Translations under genes and position numbers: made by a program
The notes under the pieces: model-generated
Databases searched by the model: none
Seen by the model: the letters and a program-made list of their open reading frames with translations, nothing else
What the model was told of the DNA's origin: nothing
Assembly: GCA_001801105.1 (NCBI GenBank)
Contig: MGWS01000006.1
Span: 80,053-144,052, forward strand
Length of the DNA: 64,000 nucleotides
Direction of reading: 5' to 3'
Source of the DNA: Gallionellales bacterium GWA2_60_18
Lineage (GTDB): Bacteria > Pseudomonadota > Gammaproteobacteria > Burkholderiales > Gallionellaceae
Shown: positions 1 to 10,476 of the stretch, in pieces
How positions within the stretch are numbered: the stretch's first letter is position 1
Layout of the letters: each line of letters opens with the position of its first letter

Positions 1-2818
1 ATGGGAGAACGCCGGTTACTTCAAGGCCGGACTCGATCCGCACAAATCCGCATCCTTCTGCATCCAGCTGCCGCCGCCCAATGTCACCGGCACGCTGCAC
101 ATGGGGCACGGTTTCAACCAGACATTGATGGATGCGCTGACGCGCTACCACCGCATGCGCGGCGACAACACGCTGTGGCAGCCGGGCACCGACCACGCGG
201 GCATCGCCACGCAGATCGTGGTCGAGCGCCAACTGGATGCGCAAGGCATCAGCCGCCATGACCTCGGCCGCGAGAAGTTCCTCGAAAAAGTATGGGAGTG
301 GAAAGAACATTCCGGTTCCACCATCACCCGCCAGATGCGCCGCCTCGGCACCTCGCCGGACTGGTCGCGCGAACGCTTCACCATGGACGAAGGCCTGTCC
401 AAGTCGGTCACCGAGACCTTCGTGCGCCTGTTCAACGAAGGCCTGATCTACCGCGGCAAACGCCTGGTGAACTGGGATCCGAAGCTGCACACCGCCGTAT
501 CCGACTTGGAAGTGGTGCAGGAAGAGGAAGACGGTTTCATGTACCACATCCAGTATCCGCTGGCGGACGGCTCCGGCCATCTGACCGTCGCCACCACCCG
601 CCCCGAGACCATGCTCGGCGACGTGGCCGTGATGGTGCACCCGGAAGATGAGCGTTACAAACACCTCATCGGCAAGCAAGTCACGCTGCCGCTATGCGAC
701 CGCACCATCCCCGTCATCGCCGACGACTATGTGGACAAGGAATTCGGCACCGGCGTGGTGAAGGTCACGCCTGCGCATGACTTCAACGACTATGCGGTCG
801 GCCTGCGCCACAAATTACCGATGATTTCCATTTTGACACTAGATGGCAAAATCAAAGGCCGTAGCAATGCAACGCTCGAAGTGAAATCTGATTCCGTTGA
901 AGAAACTGTCCGGCAAGCTTGGGGCCATCACGAAGTCGTTGCTGTCATTCCAGAAAAATACCAAGACATGGATCGCTTCGCCGCGCGCAAGCAGATCGTA
1001 GCCGACCTCGAAGCGGCAGGCCTGTTCATCAAGGCCGACAAGCACAAATTGAAAGTGCCGCGCGGCGACCGCACCCACGTGGTGATCGAACCGATGCTGA
1101 CCGACCAGTGGTTCGTAGCCATGAGCAAGGCTGGCCCCGAAGGCAAATCCATCACCGAGCAGGCGCTGGAATGCGTCGCATCCGGCGAGATCAGGTTCCA
1201 CCCCGAGAACTGGGTCAACACCTACAACCAGTGGCTGAACAACATCCAGGACTGGTGCATTTCGCGCCAACTGTGGTGGGGGCACCAGATTCCCGCGTGG
1301 TACGGCGTGAACGGCGAAGTGTTCGTCGCGCACGACGAAGCCGAAGCGCGCCATCTGGCGGACAAGGCGGGCTACGCCGGTCAACTCGACCGCGACAACG
1401 ACGTGCTCGACACCTGGTTCTCTTCCGCGCTGTGGCCGTTCTCCACGCTGGACTGGGAAGAGGGCAAGCCGTTCGCCGCGCAAAACGATTTCGTGCAGAA
1501 ATATCTGCCGTCGTCGGTGCTGGTGACAGGCTTCGACATCATCTTCTTCTGGGTGGCGCGCATGGTGATGATGACCAAACACATCACCGGCAAGATCCCG
1601 TTCAAGGATGTGTACGTGCACGGCCTGATCCGCGATGCGGAAGGGCAGAAAATGTCCAAGTCCAAAGGCAACGTGCTCGACCCGATCGACCTGATCGACG
1701 GCATAGCCCTCGAAGACCTGGTGAAGAAACGCACCACCGGCCTGATGAATCCCAAGGATGCGGAGAAGATCGAAAAGCGCACGCGCAAGGAGTTCCCGGC
1801 AGGCATCACCGCGTTCGGCACCGACGCATTGCGCTTCACTTTCGCCTCGCTGGCCTCACCCGGCCGCGACATCAAATTCGACATGCAGCGCTGCGAAGGT
1901 TACCGCAATTTCTGCAACAAACTGTGGAACGCCACGCGCTTCGTGCTGATGAACTGCGACGGCAAGGATGTCGGGTTGGACGAGAGCCTGCCGCTGGAAT
2001 TCTCCGCCGCCGACCAGTGGATGGTCGGCGTGCTGCAACAGGCCGAAGCCGAGATGGCAACGCACTTCGCTGACTACCGCTTCGACATGTCCGCGCGCAC
2101 GGTATACGAGCTGGTGTGGAACAACTACTGCGACTGGTATGTGGAACTGGCCAAGGTGCAGTTGAACGGCGACGAAGCCCAGCAGCGCGGGACACGCAGA
2201 ACTTTGGTGCGCGTGCTGGAGACCATCCTGCGCCTCGCGCATCCGATCATCCCGTTCATCACGGAAGAGCTGTGGCAGTCGGTCGCACCGATGGCGGGAA
2301 AGAAGGGCGACAGCATCATGCTGCAAACCTATCCCAAGGCGGACAGCGGCAAGATCAATCAATCGTCCATCGACCAGATCGCGCTGCTGCAGGAACTCAC
2401 CACCGCCTGCCGCAGCCTGCGCAGCGAGATGAGCCTGTCGCCCGCCGCGCGCGTGCCGCTGATCGCGGCGGGCGATGCGAGCATATTGAACGCACTCGCG
2501 CCTTACATCAGCAGCCTGGCAAAACTCAGCGAAGTACAAGTTGTCGCCGAACTGCCGGAAGGCGATGCGCCGGTGTCCATCGTCGGCAACGTGAAGTTGA
2601 TGTTGAAGGTGGAGATCGACGTCGCTGCCGAGCGCGAGCGGCTGGATAAGGAGATCGCGCGCCTGAGCAACGAGATCGCCAAGGCACATGCCAAGCTCGG
2701 CAACGAGAGCTTCGTCGCGCGCGCGCCGGCAGCGGTGGTGGAACAGGAAAAGAAACGGCTGGATGATTTCGGCGCGACGCTCACGCAGTTACAGGCGCAG
2801 CGCAAGAAGCTGGGGTAA
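1..2818 (+). CDS. valS: Valine--tRNA ligase, 5' end outside the window
   Basis: Class I aminoacyl-tRNA synthetase that charges tRNA-Val in the cytoplasm and edits mischarged threonine. The open frame runs in from the left edge (first complete codon at base 2, reading [10 protein letters not shown]), so the true start lies upstream and only a few dozen N-terminal residues are missing. The HIGH-type motif is HMGH in [11 protein letters not shown] near base 100; the KMSKS motif is in [10 protein letters not shown] near base 1650. The CP1 editing region lies between them ([13 protein letters not shown] near base 600). The C-terminus is the arginine- and lysine-rich coiled coil typical of ValRS. 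The gene is convergent with the tusA-like gene, with a palindromic repeat between them. Confidence 0.97.
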   Translation, partial: WENAGYFKAGLDPHKSASFCIQLPPPNVTGTLHMGHGFNQTLMDALTRYHRMRGDNTLWQPGTDHAGIATQIVVERQLDAQGISRHDLGREKFLEKVWEWKEHSGSTITRQMRRLGTSPDWSRERFTMDEGLSKSVTETFVRLFNEGLIYRGKRLVNWDPKLHTAVSDLEVVQEEEDGFMYHIQYPLADGSGHLTVATTRPETMLGDVAVMVHPEDERYKHLIGKQVTLPLCDRTIPVIADDYVDKEFGTGVVKVTPAHDFNDYAVGLRHKLPMISILTLDGKIKGRSNATLEVKSDSVEETVRQAWGHHEVVAVIPEKYQDMDRFAARKQIVADLEAAGLFIKADKHKLKVPRGDRTHVVIEPMLTDQWFVAMSKAGPEGKSITEQALECVASGEIRFHPENWVNTYNQWLNNIQDWCISRQLWWGHQIPAWYGVNGEVFVAHDEAEARHLADKAGYAGQLDRDNDVLDTWFSSALWPFSTLDWEEGKPFAAQNDFVQKYLPSSVLVTGFDIIFFWVARMVMMTKHITGKIPFKDVYVHGLIRDAEGQKMSKSKGNVLDPIDLIDGIALEDLVKKRTTGLMNPKDAEKIEKRTRKEFPAGITAFGTDALRFTFASLASPGRDIKFDMQRCEGYRNFCNKLWNATRFVLMNCDGKDVGLDESLPLEFSAADQWMVGVLQQAEAEMATHFADYRFDMSARTVYELVWNNYCDWYVELAKVQLNGDEAQQRGTRRTLVRVLETILRLAHPIIPFITEELWQSVAPMAGKKGDSIMLQTYPKADSGKINQSSIDQIALLQELTTACRSLRSEMSLSPAARVPLIAAGDASILNALAPYISSLAKLSEVQVVAELPEGDAPVSIVGNVKLMLKVEIDVAAERERLDKEIARLSNEIAKAHAKLGNESFVARAPAAVVEQEKKRLDDFGATLTQLQAQRKKLG

Positions 2819-2824
2819 AACCCA

Positions 2825-2907
2825 TGTAGGGTGGGCACGTTTTTTTGTGCCCACGCGGAAACAATATTCGCAGACCGCGTGGGCACAAAAAACGTGCCCA
2901 CCCTACA
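2825..2907. repeat. Palindromic REP-like element, family A (GTAGGGTGGGCAC type)
   Basis: Two arms of about 33 bases (GTAGGGTGGGCACG... and its reverse complement, with one base of length difference) enclose a 16-base centre. Each arm is itself self-complementary (GTGGGCAC / GTGCCCAC), so nested hairpins can form. It lies between the convergent valS and tusA-like genes and could end transcription from both sides. A near-identical copy occurs at 29488-29567 and a half copy at 23272-23301. Confidence 0.85.
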
Positions 2908-2915
2908 CATGATTT

Positions 2916-3146
2916 TTAGCGGCGCCGGATCAGGAAGATGAATTCTCCGTCCATCTCGGTCGAGGAAAGCAATGCGTTGCCGGTCTTGCTGCAGAAATCG
3001 GCAAAATCCCTGGGCGAGCCAGCGTCGGTCGCCACGACCTTGAGCACTTGCCCCCCGCTCATGGCAGAGAGCGATTTCTTGGCGCGCAGAATGGGTAGCG
3101 GGCACGCCAGCTTGCGCACGTCCAGTTCGACATCGAATTCCATCAT
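2916..3146 (-). CDS. TusA-family sulfurtransferase-like protein
   Basis: A 76-residue protein of the TusA/SirA (YedF) family. These small proteins relay persulfide sulfur or act as redox/regulatory modules in the cytoplasm. The diagnostic CPxP motif is present as LACPLPILRAKKSL with the active cysteine at residue 15, and the length matches the family. The start ATG overlaps the TGA of the upstream rhodanese-like gene by four bases (ATGA), so the two are probably translationally coupled. It is the last gene of an apparent kinase-rhodanese-TusA operon. Whether it carries sulfur for tRNA thiolation, molybdenum cofactor or dissimilatory sulfur metabolism cannot be told from the sequence. Confidence 0.88.
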   Translation of the reverse strand: MMEFDVELDVRKLACPLPILRAKKSLSAMSGGQVLKVVATDAGSPRDFADFCSKTGNALLSSTEMDGEFIFLIRRR

Positions 3147-3448
3147 GCCTCCAGTGCAAGTCCGGCACGCGCCCAGGCGGCGATACCCCCTTGCAGGTTA
3201 TTCACGTCGGCGAAACCGCTCGCTACGGCGAATGCGGTGGCCTGCGCCGAGCGTCCACCCAACACCGTGGGCGTGCCCCGGTCCAGCTCCTGCAAGCGCA
3301 ACGGGATGAGATGCAGCGGCGACAATTCGCCCTGCGGGATCATGCCGCGCGCAGCTTCCGCATCGGTACGCACATCCACCAGGCGCAGACCACCCTGCCG
3401 CAACCGGCCTTCCAGTTCGTCCACGCCGATATCCTTGTAACCCGTCAT
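3143..3448 (-). CDS. Rhodanese-like protein lacking the catalytic cysteine
   Basis: A 101-residue single rhodanese domain. The family hallmarks LVDVRTDAEAARGMIPQG near the N-terminus and GGIAAWARAGLAL at the C-terminus are clear. The active-site loop, normally CxxGxRS, reads TVLGGRS, so threonine replaces the persulfide-forming cysteine and sulfur transfer by this domain is not expected. The start chosen is the ATG of MTGYKDIG, which lies four bases after the stop of the kinase gene; longer readings run into the kinase gene. It overlaps the TusA-like gene downstream. The likely role is binding or regulation within the kinase-rhodanese-TusA operon, which is an inference. Confidence 0.85.
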   Translation of the reverse strand: MTGYKDIGVDELEGRLRQGGLRLVDVRTDAEAARGMIPQGELSPLHLIPLRLQELDRGTPTVLGGRSAQATAFAVASGFADVNNLQGGIAAWARAGLALEA

Positions 3449-3452
3449 TCGT

Positions 3453-4754
3453 TCAGTCCTTTTCCGTTTGATTCTGGTCTTCCAGCAGATGCGATATGCG
3501 CGTATTCGCCACCGAAAGCCGCTTGGCCAGCATGCGCAGGAACGCGTCGCTGAACTGGAAGCGGCAGCCGGTCGTGGCATGTGCCAGCGTATCGGGATCG
3601 ATCTCGATCAGCACCACGTCGTTCTTGGCGACCACGTCGGTGCTGCGTCTTGAATCCTGCTCCAGAAGGTGCGCCATTTCACCAAAACAGTCGCCGCGAT
3701 GCAACAGGCTCAGCAACCGTCCCTGCTTGAGCACGCGCACCGTACCCTGCGCGAGGATGAAGAAGGAACGTCCGATCTCGCCGTCGCGCACGATGTATTC
3801 CGGAGCCGGCACCTTGCGCCATTCGCTGATGCGCAGCACCTCCCACAGCTCCACATCGCTGAAGTTGCGGAAGAACGCCAGGCTGCGCAGCGCATCGAAT
3901 TTCTCGGTGTCGAAAATCTCGTTCTGGGTCGGCGCGACATAGTGGCCGAAGAACCCGACCAGCGCATGCGCGAACTCATCCCAGGTCTGATAACGCTTCG
4001 CAGTATCTTTCTCCATCGCGCGCTGCACGATCGTATCCAGTTCGCACGGTATCTCCGGCCGGAACGTGCTGGGCAGCTGCGGCTCGATGTTGATGATGTG
4101 ATAGATCATGCTGAAATTGTTGCTGGCGTCGAACGGCAGCTTGCCGGTGAGCAGCTTGTACATCACCACCCCCAGCGAGTAGATGTCGGTCTGGTGCGTC
4201 AGCGGCAGCTCCTTGACCTGTTCCGGCGACATGTAGGCTGGCGAGCCGATGCCGCTGACCTGAGTGGTCTGCTGGCTCTGGATCGCAGCCGACCCGAAGT
4301 CGGAGATCTTGATATCGGTCTCGCCCCGCAGCAGGATGTTGGCCGGCTTGATATCGCGGTGGATCACTCCCTGCGACTGCGCGTATTCGAGCGCCTTGCA
4401 GCATTTGTAGGTGATCTCCGCGATGGTGCTGATCGGCAACAGGTGATCCACCTCGGCATATTGTTCGAGCGTGCTGCCCTCGACATATTCCATCACCATG
4501 TAGTTGACGTCGCCGTCCAGCACCGCATCGAGTATCTTCGCGATATGTGGGTGGGACAATTTACCTGCCAGCGAAGCCTCCGTCATCAACAGCTTGTGGT
4601 ATATCCTGGAATGGGCGGCGTCGCGCAGGTTCTTCAGGTCGAACAGCTTGATGGCGACCTGCTGTTTGCTGAAAGTATCGATGGCCAGATACACAGTGCT
4701 GGTCGCCCCGTGGCCGAGCTCGCGCACGATTTCGTATTTGCCGATCTTGTCCAT
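3453..4754 (-). CDS. Ser/Thr protein kinase with C-terminal cyclic-nucleotide-binding domain
   Basis: A 433-residue cytoplasmic Hanks-type kinase with no membrane segment. Visible kinase motifs are the glycine loop GHGATST (from residue 14), the ATP-lysine in VAIKLF, the catalytic HRDIKPANILL and DFGSA. Residues from about 285 form a cNMP-binding (CAP-type) domain: LAFFRNFSDVELWEV, the phosphate-binding cassette region GDCFGEMAHLLEQDSRRST, and a C-terminal helix. This resembles a kinase gated directly by cAMP or cGMP, like eukaryotic PKG but in a bacterial fold order. It leads the operon with the cysteine-less rhodanese and the TusA-like protein. A nucleotide cyclase is encoded 25 kb away. 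The ligand and substrates are unknown. Confidence 0.9.
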   Translation of the reverse strand: MDKIGKYEIVRELGHGATSTVYLAIDTFSKQQVAIKLFDLKNLRDAAHSRIYHKLLMTEASLAGKLSHPHIAKILDAVLDGDVNYMVMEYVEGSTLEQYAEVDHLLPISTIAEITYKCCKALEYAQSQGVIHRDIKPANILLRGETDIKISDFGSAAIQSQQTTQVSGIGSPAYMSPEQVKELPLTHQTDIYSLGVVMYKLLTGKLPFDASNNFSMIYHIINIEPQLPSTFRPEIPCELDTIVQRAMEKDTAKRYQTWDEFAHALVGFFGHYVAPTQNEIFDTEKFDALRSLAFFRNFSDVELWEVLRISEWRKVPAPEYIVRDGEIGRSFFILAQGTVRVLKQGRLLSLLHRGDCFGEMAHLLEQDSRRSTDVVAKNDVVLIEIDPDTLAHATTGCRFQFSDAFLRMLAKRLSVANTRISHLLEDQNQTEKD

Positions 4755-4898
4755 TTATCCCGGATAATCCATTACAACCAGAACCCTGCTGCGAAGGCGC
4801 AATTCTGCGGGCTTTGCGTTGTGCTGTCTATGGTGGCGATGCAGGAGGCAATCATGGGACAGTGGGAACCGATCCCGAAAGCAACTATCATAGCGTCC

Positions 4899-6314
4899 AT
4901 GAAAAAACTGCCTTTGCTGCTATTGCTGTGTTTCGCCCCGCTTGCCTCCGGCGAAGGGCTGCCGGATCTCGGCGACGTCTCGCAAGCCGTGCTGACACCG
5001 TTGCAGGAACGCCAGATCGGGCAGCAGAGCATGATGCAGATACGCGCCGGGAGGCAGTTCCTCGATGATGCCGAGATCGACGACTATCTCAATCAGCTTG
5101 GCGCCCGCCTGGTCGAGAACAGCACGGAACCGGCACTCGGTTTCGAGTTTTTCCCCCTGGACGATTACAACATCAACGCCTTCGCCATGCCGGGCGGTTT
5201 CATCGGCGTGAACAGCGGACTGCTGCTGACCGTGCAAAGCGAATCGGAACTGGCCGCCGTACTCAGCCACGAAATCGCCCACGTCACCCAGCACCATCTG
5301 GCACGCATGCTGGCCGGGCAACGCAGCGACACGCTGGCCTCGATGGCCGCCATGGCCATCGCCATCCTCGCCGCGCGCAGCAATCCGGAAGCATCGCAGG
5401 CGGTGATGGTCGGCTCGCAGGCGCAAAGCATCCAGCGCCAATTGAATTTCACCCGCACGCACGAACAGGAGGCTGACCGCATCGGGCTGGAAATCCTGCA
5501 AAAGTCGGGCTTCAACACCCATGCCATGCCGGAATTCCTGAACCGCCTGCAAACAGCGACGCGACTGCTGGAAGGAAACATGCCGGGTTACCTGCGCACC
5601 CACCCGATCACCAGCGAACGCGTTGCCGATATCGAGAACCGTGTCCAGAAACAACCCTTCCGCCTGGTTCCGGACAGCCTGGATTTCCAGCTGGCGCGCG
5701 CCAAACTCCTCGCCGCGCAAAAACCCGCAGCGGAAGCCATCGCCTATTTCAGCGATGCACTGGGAGAACAGAAGCATGGCAACCCCGTCGCGCAACGCTA
5801 TGGACTGGTGATCGCGCTGCTGCGCAACAACGAGACTGACCGCGCCATCCGGGAACTGACACTGCTGCGCAAACAGGCCAAAGGCAACCCGATGATCGAA
5901 ACCCTCGCGGGTCAGGTGAAACGCAGCGCGGGCGACAAGGCTGCTGCGCTGACGTTCTACCGCGCCGCCGTGCGGGATTTTCCGCAGCACCGCGCGCTGC
6001 TCTACGACTATGCCGACCTGCTGCTGCAAAGCGATCAGGCGGAAACCGCCGTCAAACTGCTCGCCGAACAGATCGCACGCCATCCCCGCGACACCCGCCT
6101 GTACGACCTGCAGGCGCGCGGCTATGCCCAGTCGGGCAAACGCCTGGAACAGCATCAGGCGCAGGCCTACAGCTACGCCTGGCAAGGCAACCTGTTCGCC
6201 GCGATCGAGCAGCTCGAGCTGGCGAAACAGGCAGGGGGCAGCTTCTACCAGATGTCCACGATCGAAAGCGAACTGCGCGAGCTGCGCGAGTTGGCGGATG
6301 CGCGCCGGAAATGA
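4899..6314 (+). CDS. Periplasmic M48 metalloprotease with TPR domain (BepA/YfgC-like)
   Basis: A 471-residue exported zinc protease with chaperone-like features. BepA-type proteins assist or degrade outer-membrane proteins in the periplasm. The start ATG gives MKKLPLLLLLCFAPLASG, a classic signal peptide; the frame is open further upstream but lies antisense to the kinase gene. The zinc motif HEIAH has H124, E125 and H128, and the third ligand is E191 in HEQEADRIG. From about residue 235 the protein consists of TPR helices (ALTFYRAAVRDFPQHRALLYDYADLL). The length and domain order match BepA. It is divergent from the kinase operon and is followed after 31 bases by the polysaccharide genes. Confidence 0.92.
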   Translation: MKKLPLLLLLCFAPLASGEGLPDLGDVSQAVLTPLQERQIGQQSMMQIRAGRQFLDDAEIDDYLNQLGARLVENSTEPALGFEFFPLDDYNINAFAMPGGFIGVNSGLLLTVQSESELAAVLSHEIAHVTQHHLARMLAGQRSDTLASMAAMAIAILAARSNPEASQAVMVGSQAQSIQRQLNFTRTHEQEADRIGLEILQKSGFNTHAMPEFLNRLQTATRLLEGNMPGYLRTHPITSERVADIENRVQKQPFRLVPDSLDFQLARAKLLAAQKPAAEAIAYFSDALGEQKHGNPVAQRYGLVIALLRNNETDRAIRELTLLRKQAKGNPMIETLAGQVKRSAGDKAAALTFYRAAVRDFPQHRALLYDYADLLLQSDQAETAVKLLAEQIARHPRDTRLYDLQARGYAQSGKRLEQHQAQAYSYAWQGNLFAAIEQLELAKQAGGSFYQMSTIESELRELRELADARRK

Positions 6315-6345
6315 CCGCAAGAAAAACAACCTGAAGGGACACACC

Positions 6346-7632
<1,287 letters not shown>

Positions 7633-7661
7633 CACCCCGCATTGCACCCCCGATAGCGGCC

Positions 7662-8918
7662 ATGGCAAAGAATAATCCGCGCAGGCGCATCCTGGTATCG
7701 ACCACCACCTTCCCCCGCTGGAAGGGCGACACCGAGCCGGCATTCGTCCTGGAACTGAGCCGCAGGCTTGCCCGGCGTTTCGACGTGACCGTCCTGGCTC
7801 CGCATTACCGCGATGCAGAACCAGAGGAAAGCTTCGAAGGTATCGAAGTCATCCGCTACCGATATGCGCCGGCATCGCTGGAGACGCTTGCCTACAACGG
7901 CGGCATCATGCAGAACCTGCGCCGCAGCAAGTGGAAATACCTGCTGGTACCCATGCTCATGCTGGCGCAGCTGATATGTGCGGCGCGATTGCTGCGCACG
8001 TCAAAATACGACCTCGTCCATGCACACTGGCTGATCCCGCAAGGATTGGTCGCGCTATGCGCGCGCGCCGGAATGCATGCACCGCCGCCTGTGCTATGCA
8101 CCTCGCATGGCGGCGATCTCTATGCGCTGGATCGCGGTATCACAGGACACATGATGCGATTGGTTGCGAGAAAAGCCGAATTCATCACCATAGTCAGCGA
8201 GGCGATGCGACGCCACATCCTCGATCGCGGCATAGCCACAAGAGCAATGGAAGTCATCCCGATGGGTGCCGACCTGACCGGCCTGTTCACACCCGCACCG
8301 GAAGATCGCGCCATGCATGAGCTCCTCTTTGTCGGGCGGCTCGTGCCGAAGAAGGGCATCGACGTGCTGATCCGGGCCTTGGGCATCGTGCTGCGACAGA
8401 AACCGCATACGCGGCTCCGCATCGTGGGAGACGGGCCGGAACGCTCGTCACTGCTCCAGCTCGCCGATCAACTGGGCATCTCCGGCAACATCGTCTTCGC
8501 GGGCGCATTGACACAAGCCGGGCTGCCGTACCACTATCGCCGCTGCACAGCGCTGGTCTTCCCTTCCGTGGTTGATGCGAGCAACGATCAGGAAGGACTG
8601 GGACTGGTACTGGTCGAGGCGCTCGGTTGCGAATGCCCGGTGATTTGCAGCGACCTCGCCGCGACGCGCGACGTCATCGTCCACGAGGAGACCGGGCTGC
8701 ATTACCCACCGGGTGACCATGAAGCGCTCGCGCAACTCATGCTGCGCCTGCTCGACGATCCGGCTGGTGCCGCCCTCCTCGGTCAACAGGGTCGCCGGCA
8801 TGTGCTGCAACACTATGACTGGGAAACGGTCGCGGCGCGCTATGCCGACCTGATCGACAAGATCGCCGGCATGCACGGCCATGCACAGGAAGGACATAAC
8901 CGGAATGCCCATGTTTGA
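7662..8918 (+). CDS. Glycosyltransferase family 4
   Basis: A 418-residue GT-B enzyme, probably acting at the cytoplasmic face of the membrane on a polysaccharide repeat unit. The N-terminal half carries TFPRWKGDTEPAFVLELSRRL, typical of glycan-locus GT4 proteins. The C-terminal nucleotide-sugar site shows LLFVGRLVPKKGIDVLIRA, IVGDGPERSSL and EGLGLVLVEALGCECPVI with the ExxxxxxxE pattern. The ATG of MAKNNPRRR was chosen; an in-frame GTG at 7620, overlapping the end of tviB, is also possible. The gene overlaps the next one, consistent with one operon. The donor and acceptor cannot be deduced. Confidence 0.88.
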   Translation: MAKNNPRRRILVSTTTFPRWKGDTEPAFVLELSRRLARRFDVTVLAPHYRDAEPEESFEGIEVIRYRYAPASLETLAYNGGIMQNLRRSKWKYLLVPMLMLAQLICAARLLRTSKYDLVHAHWLIPQGLVALCARAGMHAPPPVLCTSHGGDLYALDRGITGHMMRLVARKAEFITIVSEAMRRHILDRGIATRAMEVIPMGADLTGLFTPAPEDRAMHELLFVGRLVPKKGIDVLIRALGIVLRQKPHTRLRIVGDGPERSSLLQLADQLGISGNIVFAGALTQAGLPYHYRRCTALVFPSVVDASNDQEGLGLVLVEALGCECPVICSDLAATRDVIVHEETGLHYPPGDHEALAQLMLRLLDDPAGAALLGQQGRRHVLQHYDWETVAARYADLIDKIAGMHGHAQEGHNRNAHV

Positions 8919-10122
8919 AAAGAAAACCAATACATTGCTCAGCTATATAAAGACGCTGCCCTATTTTTTGCTGTCGGGCATCATCGCGATGATATTTTCC
9001 CCGCAGAAAAACAGGATCATCTTCTGTTCCAATAGCGGCGAAGGCTTGACCGGCAACGCAAAATTCCTGTTTGAATATATGCGCAAAGATGCGCGATATG
9101 AATGTCATTACTTGTTCCGGGTTCGGCGCGTCTACGAGCACTACAAACAAAGTTACCCCGATGCAATTTATGCATACTCCTGGAGAGCCCTTTGGCTAGC
9201 GGCACGAGCAAGAATCTTTGTCGTTACACATAGCCGCCTGGATGTACCAGTTTCCTTGTTCCGGAAGGTCTGCATACAGACATGGCATGGCATCCCTATC
9301 AAACCGCTGGGCTTTCTCAAGCATGGTACTTTACGGAAAAAGATCAGGAACCATGTGTACAAGTGGATCGATTACGACCTGTCCAATTACTATTTATCTT
9401 CGTCGCGGTATGTCTCGCAACTGCTTGCGGGAGTATTCAGACAGCCACTGGAAAAATTCATCGAAGCCGGATTCCCGAGAGATGATGCATTGATGCAGGG
9501 AGACAGGGCAGCGATCAGGAGGAAGGTGATCCGGTCACTTGGTTTGGATGAATCGGCAAAGCTCGTGTTATATGCGCCGACATGGCGTGATTACGAGTTC
9601 GAATATTTCGGCTTCCCGCACTACGACCCGCAACAAGTGGCGGAATTTCACGCCACGCTGCAAGACAACAATGCCTACCTGCTGCTCAAGAGTCACCGCA
9701 ACGCTCCGCTCCAGCTTCCCGAAGAATTAAAGTCCAAGCGGGTGATCGATATGGATCTGGGAGAGATTGACGATGTTCAGGAATTGCTGATGGCATCCGA
9801 ATACCTGATCACTGATTATTCTTCCATTTGCTTCGATGGACTCATTCTGGACCTGCCGATGGTCTTTGTTGTCTCCGACCGGGAGCGTTACGAAAACAGA
9901 AGCGGTCCATTTTGCTGTGATTATGATCTGATGGCCACGGGGCCCAAGGTGTCAACGCTGGATGGTTTTAATCTGGAGCTGCGGAAAATGTTGTCGGGAA
10001 ACGACACCCATGTTTCGCAGAGGAGATTTGTTTCCGAGCTGCTCAGATCACCGCAGGGTGAATTGAGTTGTCCGCGCGTGGCCCGTTTTATAGGCACATT
10101 ACTTCAGAAAAGTTCTGAATAA
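8905..10122 (+). CDS. CDP-glycerol:glycerophosphotransferase family protein (TagB/TagF-like)
   Basis: A 405-residue protein with an N-terminal hydrophobic stretch (YIKTLPYFLLSGIIAMIF) followed by the GT-B-like fold of the Glyphos_transf family. This family moves glycerol phosphate from CDP-glycerol to a lipid-linked glycan. Family marks include IFCSNSGEGLTGNAKFLFEY, the histidine of IQTWHGIPIKPLGF, VLYAPTWRDYEFEYFG and SEYLITDYSSICFDGL. The start at MPMFEKK has AGGAAGGA about ten bases upstream and overlaps the preceding glycosyltransferase gene. With tagD downstream it points to a glycerol-phosphate-substituted or poly(glycerol-phosphate) surface polymer. Other alditol phosphates are possible donors. 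Confidence 0.9.
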   Translation: MPMFEKKTNTLLSYIKTLPYFLLSGIIAMIFSPQKNRIIFCSNSGEGLTGNAKFLFEYMRKDARYECHYLFRVRRVYEHYKQSYPDAIYAYSWRALWLAARARIFVVTHSRLDVPVSLFRKVCIQTWHGIPIKPLGFLKHGTLRKKIRNHVYKWIDYDLSNYYLSSSRYVSQLLAGVFRQPLEKFIEAGFPRDDALMQGDRAAIRRKVIRSLGLDESAKLVLYAPTWRDYEFEYFGFPHYDPQQVAEFHATLQDNNAYLLLKSHRNAPLQLPEELKSKRVIDMDLGEIDDVQELLMASEYLITDYSSICFDGLILDLPMVFVVSDRERYENRSGPFCCDYDLMATGPKVSTLDGFNLELRKMLSGNDTHVSQRRFVSELLRSPQGELSCPRVARFIGTLLQKSSE

Positions 10123-10162
10123 GGTGCGAAATCATGTTTGGACAAATTCTGGAAGGTGATGA

Positions 10163-10429
10163 ATGAATATTCTGGTAACGGGCGGAACAGGTTTCATCGG
10201 TTCTCACGCATGCGTGGCCCTGATGGAAACTACCGCAATTGCGGATCCCGACTACCTCAAGAACACCCAGAATCCCCTTTGCGCCCCCACGGCGAAAGCG
10301 CTGGCTGATACAATTGCGCGCCAGTTCGAACATCCTGCCGATGCACCACTGCCTGCTGAAATATTGTGGAAAGCACTGCAAACAACACTGGCCAGGGCAT
10401 TGAATGGCATCGTAGTAAAACAGGAATAA
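10163..10429 (+). pseudogene. GalE-like N-terminal remnant fused to an unrelated tail
   Basis: An 88-codon frame with a plausible ribosome site (GGAAGGTGATGA). The first 21 residues, MNILVTGGTGFIGSHACVAL plus M, are the NAD-binding Rossmann start of a UDP-glucose 4-epimerase-type SDR enzyme. At about residue 22 the similarity stops and the rest (ETTAIADPDYLKNTQ... to VVKQE) matches nothing I recognise, far short of the ~340 residues of GalE. The simplest explanation is an internal deletion that joined the epimerase start to another reading frame. A translated short protein cannot be excluded. It sits at the left edge of the AT-rich part of the glycan locus. Confidence 0.55.
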
Positions 10430-10476
10430 TCTACATGGCATGCAAATTCAAGTAGACCAAGGGGTTCAATAAATCG

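Noticed and set aside
3669..4898. An N-terminal extension of the M48 protease of over 400 codons
   Set aside because: It is the open antisense frame of the kinase-CNB gene, lacks protein-like motifs and ends just where a good signal peptide starts.
9017..9211. Short frames on both strands within the CDP-glycerol transferase gene
   Set aside because: They overlap a well-supported gene in other frames and have no independent signals.
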